Source: an uncultured Eubacteriales bacterium (GTDB lineage: Bacteria > Bacillota > Clostridia > Christensenellales > Aristaeellaceae). Taken from it: 64,000 nt of DNA. The DNA is taken from contig OMZY01000010.1 in assembly GCA_900315675.1 (NCBI GenBank), positions 1 through 64,000 on the forward strand. The letters run 5' to 3'. The first letter of the stretch is position 1. Every line of letters begins with the position of its first letter. The translations under genes and the position numbers were made by a program. Below are positions 58,778 to 64,000 of this stretch, piece after piece. The notes under the pieces were generated by a model that saw only the letters and a program-made list of their open reading frames with translations, searched no databases and had not been told where the DNA came from.

Positions 58778-59622
58778 TATTCCTTCTCCTTTGTCAGATC
58801 CTTTGCGGTAATATACGGGTTCATATACAGTTTACGCTTTTCCGGCAGTCTCATCAACCGGACAAGCGGAGTTTTCATGCTGCTCGCCTCCAACAGCTTC
58901 CGGTCTTCTCCTTTGATTTCGTATCCGATGGCCCGTTTCGGGCAGCTCACCACGCAGGCCATACAGTTCGCGCAGTGATGCTGGAACGTCGGCCTGCCGT
59001 TCTCCAGCACAATGTTATGGCAGGGGCACACCCGGCTGCACAATCCGCAGGAAATACACTGATCGCTGACCGTAAACGGATTGTCCGCGTACTTCTGCAG
59101 TTCGATGTAGGGAGTCATGATCCTCTCCCTTCTGCACCGGATAAAGGCGCTGGCCCGGGGATAGGCTCTTTGCTTTTGCTGACAGATATCCGCGGCAATC
59201 CGCTTCAGCTTTCTTTCCGTCGCCGGAACCCGGAGCTTTGCGGAAGGAAACGGCGGGTACACAATCACGTAGTTCGCCACGCTGTGGACAATGTTGCCGT
59301 AACTGATCTGCGCTCCCTTTTTCGCCAGGATCTCCGCCAGCCTTTCGCAGGCAATCCCGCAGATAAAGCTGGGCATGGTAACCACAAACACATAGGCTTT
59401 CGGGTTGACCGCCAGCTTTTCCACAAACGCCGCTACGGGCGCAGGCATGGTCCAGTGATACACCGGATAAACGAACCCCACCACATCGCAGTCCGTGGCC
59501 GGATATTCCTCCGGATTCACCCTCATGGAAATGATCTCTGTATCCCCCATCGCCTGGGCAATCACCCGCGCCGCCCGCATGCTGTTTCCGGTACCGGTAA
59601 AGTAATAAATACGTGCTTTCAT
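58777..59622 (-). CDS. EFR1-type flavodoxin/ferredoxin fusion protein
   Basis: A 281-residue electron carrier. The N-terminal half is a flavodoxin fold beginning IYYFTGTGNSMRAARVIAQAMG, the FMN phosphate loop, with VVGFVYPVYHWTMPAPVAAFVEKL after it. The C-terminal half carries two 4Fe-4S clusters: CISCGLCSRVCP and CANCMACVVSCP. Such EFR1 proteins are common in clostridia, but their redox partners are mostly unknown. The start ATG follows GGAGG by five bases. A consensus promoter and two operators lie directly upstream, so it is inducible through the co-transcribed TetR regulator. Confidence 0.92.
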   Translation of the reverse strand: MKARIYYFTGTGNSMRAARVIAQAMGDTEIISMRVNPEEYPATDCDVVGFVYPVYHWTMPAPVAAFVEKLAVNPKAYVFVVTMPSFICGIACERLAEILAKKGAQISYGNIVHSVANYVIVYPPFPSAKLRVPATERKLKRIAADICQQKQRAYPRASAFIRCRRERIMTPYIELQKYADNPFTVSDQCISCGLCSRVCPCHNIVLENGRPTFQHHCANCMACVVSCPKRAIGYEIKGEDRKLLEASSMKTPLVRLMRLPEKRKLYMNPYITAKDLTKEKE

Positions 59623-59637
59623 AGCAGCCTCCAAAAA

Positions 59638-59652
59638 TAGAATATCGTTCTA
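59638..59652. promoter_or_regulatory. Predicted TetR operator 1
   Basis: TAGAATATCGTTCTA, a 15-base palindrome with arms TAGAA / TTCTA, just downstream of the -10 box. Confidence 0.8.
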
Positions 59653-59656
59653 CTTC

Positions 59657-59685
59657 AGTGTAAAAGCACGCAGATGATTTGTCAA
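59657..59685 (-). promoter_or_regulatory. Promoter of EFR1-tetR operon
   Basis: TTGACA, 17-base spacer, TACACT on the minus strand, flanked by the two TAGAATATYGTTCTA operators. Confidence 0.85.
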
Positions 59686-59693
59686 TATAAAAT

Positions 59694-59708
59694 TAGAATA
59701 TTGTTCTA
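59694..59708. promoter_or_regulatory. Predicted TetR operator 2
   Basis: TAGAATATTGTTCTA, differing from operator 1 at one base. It lies just upstream of the -35 box, 56 bases (centre to centre) from operator 1. Confidence 0.8.
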
Positions 59709-59855
59709 TTTTGTTGTGAGACAAATGCTATCGTCTGATAATAAAAGATGTCTTCTTACTTTTCCATAGTGTCATTTTATGATAGAATTATTAAGATACA
59801 TTGGCACAAAACCCTATATTCGCCATATACAGATCAGTACCCTGAGGTGAGCACT

Positions 59856-60179
59856 ATGGATGATTTGAAAAAACTGATGCAGGAAATCGATACTTTCACA
59901 GAAGAGCGGGACTGGGATCAGTTCCATAGTCCTGTCAATCTTGCAAAATCCATAGCCATCGAGGCTGCTGAATTACTGGAATGCTATCAGTGGAATGATA
60001 ATGCTGATCCTGATGCGGTTGAAGAAGAGTTGGCAGATGTATTGAACTATTGTCTTCAGCTTGCATCGAAGCTAAACATGGATCCTGCGGAAATCATCCG
60101 GAAGAAAATAAAGAAAAATGCCCTGAAATACCCGGTTGAAAAGAGTAAAGGGAGAAGCGACAAATATGATCAACTTTAA
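59856..60179 (+). CDS. MazG-like nucleotide pyrophosphohydrolase
   Basis: A 107-residue all-alpha NTP pyrophosphohydrolase of the MazG/RS21-C6 type. The metal-binding pattern is present: AKSIAIEAAELLECYQW (ExxE) followed by EEELADVLNYC (ExxD). Such enzymes hydrolyse dNTPs or modified nucleotides to monophosphates. The start at MDDLKK has GAGGTGAG upstream; 36 extra codons of the longer frame have no family match. It overlaps the GIY-YIG/DUF2075 gene by 14 bases, so the pair is translated together. The region is more AT-rich than the preceding 59 kb. Confidence 0.88.
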   Translation: MDDLKKLMQEIDTFTEERDWDQFHSPVNLAKSIAIEAAELLECYQWNDNADPDAVEEELADVLNYCLQLASKLNMDPAEIIRKKIKKNALKYPVEKSKGRSDKYDQL

Positions 60180-61938
60180 TGTCCAGGTTCGTGACTTCCC
60201 TTTTGATGAATCCAGTCAGAGCAAGATCGAAAGCTGGAAGGGAAACAACCGGGAATATGGCTCCAACTGGCCTGTCGTTTATCTGATTCATAATGATGAT
60301 AAGCGGGAAGCCTATATTGGTGAAACCCTCAATGCCGGAAAACGTGCGGCACAGCACTGGCAGAATAAAGAACGGAAACATCTGAAGACAATTCATATTA
60401 TGACAGACGATACATTTAATAAGTCTGTCATTCTTGATCTGGAAGCCTTCCTGATCAAATACATGTCTGCTGACGGCAAATATACCCTGCAGAACGGGAA
60501 TGCCGGGCTCTCCAATTTCGACTACTACAGCCGGAAAGAATATGAGGACGAATTCCTGAAGATCTGGGACAAGCTGAAGGAACTGAATCTGGTTCAAAAA
60601 GGAATCACCGATATCCAGAATACGGATGAATACAAGTATTCTCCTTACAAAACACTGACAAAAGACCAGGAACAGGTCCTGGGAACAATTCTTTATATCA
60701 TCAACGGCTATCTGAAGCATGGAATCAAAACATCTGTTCTGGTGGAAGGCGGCGCCGGTACCGGCAAAACAATTCTGGCTGTCTATCTGCTGAAGCTTTT
60801 GAGTGATCTGAAAGCTGAAGTCTATGATGAGGAGGATTCCGAGGAAGCAATCTCACCGGAAATCAGTGAACTGCGATCCTTGATTCGTGATCGGGAACTC
60901 AAAGTTGGTATTATCATTCCCCAGCAAGCTCTGCGTGTTACCTTAAAGAGGGTATTCAGCAAAATCCATGGAATGACAGATGCAAAAACACTGACTCCCA
61001 TGGAAGCAGCACGTGCCGGAAAGGATGCTCCGTTTGATCTTCTGATCTGCGATGAAGCCCATCGCCTGCACCGGCGTGCCGGCCTCAGCCAGTATGCCTC
61101 ATATGACCAGACAAATAAAGATTTGGGATTGCCCAAAGAAGCTACCGAACTGGATTGGATCATTCATTGCAGCAAGATGCAGCTCCTTTTCTATGACTCC
61201 GATCAGTCTGTGCGCCCATCTGATATAACGCCGGACACCTTCCAGCAGATTCTTTCACACCAAAGCATCAACCGTTTAAAGCTCTCCTCCCAGCTTCGCT
61301 GCTTGGGTGGTGATGACTATATTCAATATATCCATGAAGTATTGAGCATCGATGGCTTTGGTCATCCCGGAATTGAATCGACCGGACCAGTATTGCATGA
61401 GAGCGCATTGCCTCTCCCCCATGGACCATTCCAGGATTATACGCTCCGGCTTTATGATGATCTGGATGAAATGATGGATAAGATCAACCAGCTCAATGAT
61501 CAGTACGATCTTTGCTGTGCTGTAGCTGGCTACGGCTGGGAGTGGGTAACAAAAGACAAACCGAAAGACACGCCTCTGCGGGATATCCAGATTGGAAGAG
61601 GATATATCTGGAACCGAACCAACACAGACTGGATCAATTCTGACCGTCTGCCATACGAAATCGGCTGCATTCACACCGTTCAGGGATATGATCTGAACTA
61701 TGTAGGCGTTATCTTTGGGCCGGAAATTATCTATAGCAAAGCAACCGGACGCATTGAAGTGGTCAAGAAAAACTATCATGATCGTCTCGGCAAAGCAGTC
61801 GGTGATGATACAGAGGCTCTGCGCAACTATATACTGAATATCTATGCCACACTGATGACCCGGGGCATTCATGGCGCATTCGTTTATGTATGTGATCCGG
61901 ATTTGAGGGAGTATCTGAGAAAATATCTGCATAGTTGA
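60166..61938 (+). CDS. GIY-YIG nuclease - DUF2075 helicase fusion protein
   Basis: A 590-residue protein. Residues about 35-110 form a GIY-YIG endonuclease-like domain (PVVYLIH and AYIGETLNAGKRAAQHW, with a candidate catalytic Glu93 in LDLEAFLIKYM). From about 160 to the end is a DUF2075 (schlafen-like) superfamily 1 NTPase: Walker A VEGGAGTGKT (193-202), Walker B LLICDEAHR (289-297), then LRCLGGDDYI and a late IHTVQGYDLNYVGVIFG motif (arginine-finger/motif VI region). It would cut and translocate on nucleic acid. Pairing with a MazG-like enzyme next to cas3 suggests a defence role, by inference. The start lies inside the mazG-like gene, with GGGAGAAG upstream. Confidence 0.88.
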   Translation: MINFNVQVRDFPFDESSQSKIESWKGNNREYGSNWPVVYLIHNDDKREAYIGETLNAGKRAAQHWQNKERKHLKTIHIMTDDTFNKSVILDLEAFLIKYMSADGKYTLQNGNAGLSNFDYYSRKEYEDEFLKIWDKLKELNLVQKGITDIQNTDEYKYSPYKTLTKDQEQVLGTILYIINGYLKHGIKTSVLVEGGAGTGKTILAVYLLKLLSDLKAEVYDEEDSEEAISPEISELRSLIRDRELKVGIIIPQQALRVTLKRVFSKIHGMTDAKTLTPMEAARAGKDAPFDLLICDEAHRLHRRAGLSQYASYDQTNKDLGLPKEATELDWIIHCSKMQLLFYDSDQSVRPSDITPDTFQQILSHQSINRLKLSSQLRCLGGDDYIQYIHEVLSIDGFGHPGIESTGPVLHESALPLPHGPFQDYTLRLYDDLDEMMDKINQLNDQYDLCCAVAGYGWEWVTKDKPKDTPLRDIQIGRGYIWNRTNTDWINSDRLPYEIGCIHTVQGYDLNYVGVIFGPEIIYSKATGRIEVVKKNYHDRLGKAVGDDTEALRNYILNIYATLMTRGIHGAFVYVCDPDLREYLRKYLHS

Positions 61939-62051
61939 AAGTTTTATCCAGACGCCGAAAGATGTTATCAATTTGTATGATATTATTATTTTTCGATCAA
62001 CAATAACAATCATTTAAAAAATATATAATTCTTTCTTTTTTCATCCAGCCA

Positions 62052-62095
62052 ACAAGATGCTGCAAAAATGCAGCATCTTGTATAGTATTATTTTT
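62052..62095 (+). terminator. Terminator of MazG/DUF2075 unit
   Basis: ACAAGATGCTGCA / TGCAGCATCTTGT, a perfect 13-base stem with an AAAA loop, followed by TATAGTATTATTTTT. Confidence 0.88.
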
Positions 62096-62193
62096 ATGCG
62101 GTGAAACAATAAACATCGAAGGTCACCGATTTCGAATGGCATTAAACCACATGAAGTATTATTGTAAAACACTATTGAATATCATACAAATAC

Positions 62194-62223
62194 TTGAGGC
62201 GGTGATCGATAAGATGATATAAT
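62194..62223 (+). promoter_or_regulatory. Predicted promoter of cas3
   Basis: TTGAGG, 18-base spacer, TATAAT, about 130 bases before the cas3 start. Confidence 0.6.
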
Positions 62224-62352
62224 AAATCGATTTATACTGTTGACAGAATCATACCCTATTATTGATCAAAACCGTAATTACTATAGTAGGGTCGCTCATT
62301 CACGATTAATGACAATCTATGTTTTTTCATATATCAATTATAGGAGATAAGA

Positions 62353-64000
62353 ATGCCGAATCACGCCATATCAACTGCTCTTCCAGATCTCTTATGGGCA
62401 AAAACAAATCCGTACAAACAATTGCTGCCTCATATGATAGATACCGGAAACTGTGCAAAAGCATATTTGGAAGCCCCAGCTTCATCTGCCCTTCTTTCCT
62501 TTCTGATGGAGCAGTGGAACTGTAACAGGGATTACGCAATAGCTTTCACTGCTTATTTGATATCCATGCATGATATCGGAAAAGCAACACCGCAGTTTCA
62601 AATGCAAAGCGAAGAACAGCTCCAACGGCTAAAATCAACTGCTATTCAGTCCATATTGCCAGAAAAAGCATTGCCTCCGGTCAGACATGAATACCTGTCC
62701 GGGCAAATTGCCAAAAGAATCTGGAAATCTGGTGAAACCAGCCATAGGATCCTTGATGCATATTCCTGTATATTAACGCTGCATCATCAGAAACCCGATG
62801 AATCTGACAGACACAAACCCAAAGTGCATGAATGCTGGCAGCAGATACAAGAGAATATAGAGGTTCAAATCCGATCAGCATTCTCCTTTGAAGGGAACCT
62901 GCCTATAACTGGAAAACTGGATGCGGTCTGTATGCTTCTGACCGGCATATTGATTCTGTGCGATTGGGTTGCCTCATCGGGACCATTTGATTGTCTGCCG
63001 GAGATCACAGAAGATTACTGTGAAAGAAGCTACAACATTGCTCAAAAAGCACTGAAGCGTTATGGCCTGATAGAACAGCATCAATTCAAAAATATTAAAA
63101 CCTTTCAGTCTCTGTGGCCGAAAATAAAGAATCCCAGGGATATCCAGATCAAATGTGAGGCTTTAGTCCCGGATGCTCCCCTGACAATCATAGAAGCTCC
63201 GATGGGCGAAGGGAAAACAGAGGCTGCTCTATATACAGCTGTGCGTACGATGCAATGCGAGCAGAAGCGCGGAATCTATGTCGCTTTGCCGACACAGGCA
63301 ACCAGCAACCAGATGTATGGGCGGTTTGCCCATATGCTTGAGGCTAATGAAGGTGGAAATACCAGGCTACTGCATGGAACTGCTTTTCTAATGAGGCAGG
63401 AATCAGAAATCATCCAATCGGAAGATGCAGCTGAGGCAAAAAGATGGCTCAGCACATCCAGAATGGGGCTTCTGGATGAAAACGGCGTGGGAACGGTAGA
63501 TCAGGCCATGGGAGCAGTCCTGTTTGCGCGTTTCAGTGTTCTCCGTCTCCTTGGGCTTGCAAACAAAGTTCTCATCATAGATGAGCTGCACGCTTACGAT
63601 GCTTATATGAGCGAAATCATCGAATCCTTATTGTATTGGTGCCATTCGCTGAAAATACCTGTTGTGCTTCTGTCAGCCACACTGCAAAAAGCGCAGCGTG
63701 TACGGTATCTTTCCTGTTTTACAGAGCAGGCTTCTCTTCCCTCACTCAGCGAAAGCTATCCGCTGATTACGCAGGTAACATCAACAAATGAAATAGTACA
63801 GACAGAAGCAAAGGCTACCTTGCAAACAATATATCGATTCGAAGCTGTACGTTTCGGAGAGGATGACGCGCAGATTGCTCGGTTTTCTTTGAGTAAAGTA
63901 CAAAAGGGAGGCTGTTACTGTGTTCTGGCTAATACGGTCAGACGAGCGCAGGCAATCTATCAGCAGCTGCAGGCAGAAGCAGAGCCTGATACAGAAATAC
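62353..64000 (+). CDS. cas3: CRISPR-associated helicase/nuclease Cas3 (3' truncated by window)
   Basis: The first 549 codons of a type I Cas3, the nuclease-helicase that degrades DNA targeted by Cascade. The N-terminal HD nuclease has His27 (LLPHMID), His73-Asp74 (SMHDIGKATPQFQ), His112 (RHEYLSG) and HH144-145 (LTLHHQK), plus the conserved LCDWVAS (202-208). The superfamily 2 helicase follows: EAPMGEGKTE (281-290), ALPTQATSNQMYGR (311-324), GTVDQAMGAVLFARF (380-394), IIDELHAYDAYM (408-419, DELH for the usual DEVH) and LLSATL (439-444). The HAYD and GTVDQ motifs suggest subtype I-E or a close relative. GGAG lies seven bases before the ATG. Cascade genes, if present, lie beyond the window. Confidence 0.95.
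   Translation, partial: MPNHAISTALPDLLWAKTNPYKQLLPHMIDTGNCAKAYLEAPASSALLSFLMEQWNCNRDYAIAFTAYLISMHDIGKATPQFQMQSEEQLQRLKSTAIQSILPEKALPPVRHEYLSGQIAKRIWKSGETSHRILDAYSCILTLHHQKPDESDRHKPKVHECWQQIQENIEVQIRSAFSFEGNLPITGKLDAVCMLLTGILILCDWVASSGPFDCLPEITEDYCERSYNIAQKALKRYGLIEQHQFKNIKTFQSLWPKIKNPRDIQIKCEALVPDAPLTIIEAPMGEGKTEAALYTAVRTMQCEQKRGIYVALPTQATSNQMYGRFAHMLEANEGGNTRLLHGTAFLMRQESEIIQSEDAAEAKRWLSTSRMGLLDENGVGTVDQAMGAVLFARFSVLRLLGLANKVLIIDELHAYDAYMSEIIESLLYWCHSLKIPVVLLSATLQKAQRVRYLSCFTEQASLPSLSESYPLITQVTSTNEIVQTEAKATLQTIYRFEAVRFGEDDAQIARFSLSKVQKGGCYCVLANTVRRAQAIYQQLQAEAEPDTEI

Larger units (their letters stand above)
61939..62352. other. AT-rich intergenic region before cas3
   Basis: No gene seen. 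It has a terminator (62052-62095), a likely cas3 promoter (62194-62223) and long A/T runs. None of the repeat families of the rest of the window is present, and no CRISPR repeats were found. Confidence 0.75.

Noticed and set aside
59640-59860. Attachment site or integrase for the cas3-bearing segment.
   Set aside because: No tRNA end, direct repeat or recombinase gene was visible at the composition boundary.
1-64000. tRNA or rRNA genes.
   Set aside because: No CCA-ended cloverleaf or rRNA-like segment was recognised by eye, although a short tRNA could be missed without a covariance search.

Overview
The window looks like chromosome from a Gram-positive anaerobe of the class Clostridia, probably a gut or rumen member. 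This rests on the clostridial gene order rpsM-rpsK-rpsD-rpoA-rplQ, a monomeric [FeFe] hydrogenase, an EFR1-type flavodoxin/ferredoxin, a DUF3798 ABC transporter, a C_GCAxxG_C_C redox protein and many small exported proteins with MKK-type signal peptides. Genus placement is inference. No rRNA, tRNA or CRISPR array was seen.

Layout. 1-2.9 kb: end of the ribosomal protein/RNA polymerase alpha operon. 3.0-3.6 kb: a small membrane protein. 3.7-12.7 kb (minus): dnaE, gtrA and a gliding-type (GldA/GldF/GldG) ABC exporter with a DUF4340 partner, joined by stop/start overlaps. 13.1-16.2 kb (minus): an exported protein and a two-gene ABC-2 transporter. 16.3-20.3 kb (minus): a compact NAD operon made of an NrtR-type regulator, nicotinamidase, NAD synthetase and a single protein fusing a NadD-like adenylyltransferase to nicotinate phosphoribosyltransferase. 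20.8-22.9 kb: exported protein and YczE-like membrane protein. 23.3-28.9 kb (plus): five-gene DUF3798 ABC importer. 29.7-39.4 kb: hydrolase, ComB-like phosphatase, SpoIIE phosphatase with an exported HAD protein, methyltransferase and a MarR/redox/GNAT operon. 39.5-59.7 kb: exported SH3-like proteins, GH18 chitinase, an rpiB operon, Bax inhibitor-1 protein, [FeFe] hydrogenase, hybrid histidine kinase, an ACT-ACT-metallo-beta-lactamase fusion, a TetR/EFR1 operon with twin operators, and smaller genes. 59.7-64 kb: a visibly more AT-rich, repeat-free accessory segment carrying a MazG-like/GIY-YIG-DUF2075 helicase pair and the first 549 codons of a type I cas3 that runs off the window.

The most striking non-coding feature is the intergenic DNA between about 3 and 57 kb. 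It is packed with several interspersed repeat families. These are (1) tandem tracts of AT-rich 7-mers; (2) ordered arrays of small hairpins separated by a constant AATTCAT linker, whose stems vary with compensatory changes; (3) a TGTCATTCYGA...GGAATC element with a companion CACGTTCGGGAACC motif; (4) large inverted repeats ending in GGGACAGAC/GTCTGTCCC; (5) a longer block containing GCGCCCTGA; and (6) palindromes straddling stop codons. They stop abruptly before the cas3-bearing segment.

Start codons were chosen by Shine-Dalgarno spacing and promoter position where the longest open frame was implausible. Product names rest on motifs read by eye, without database searches.
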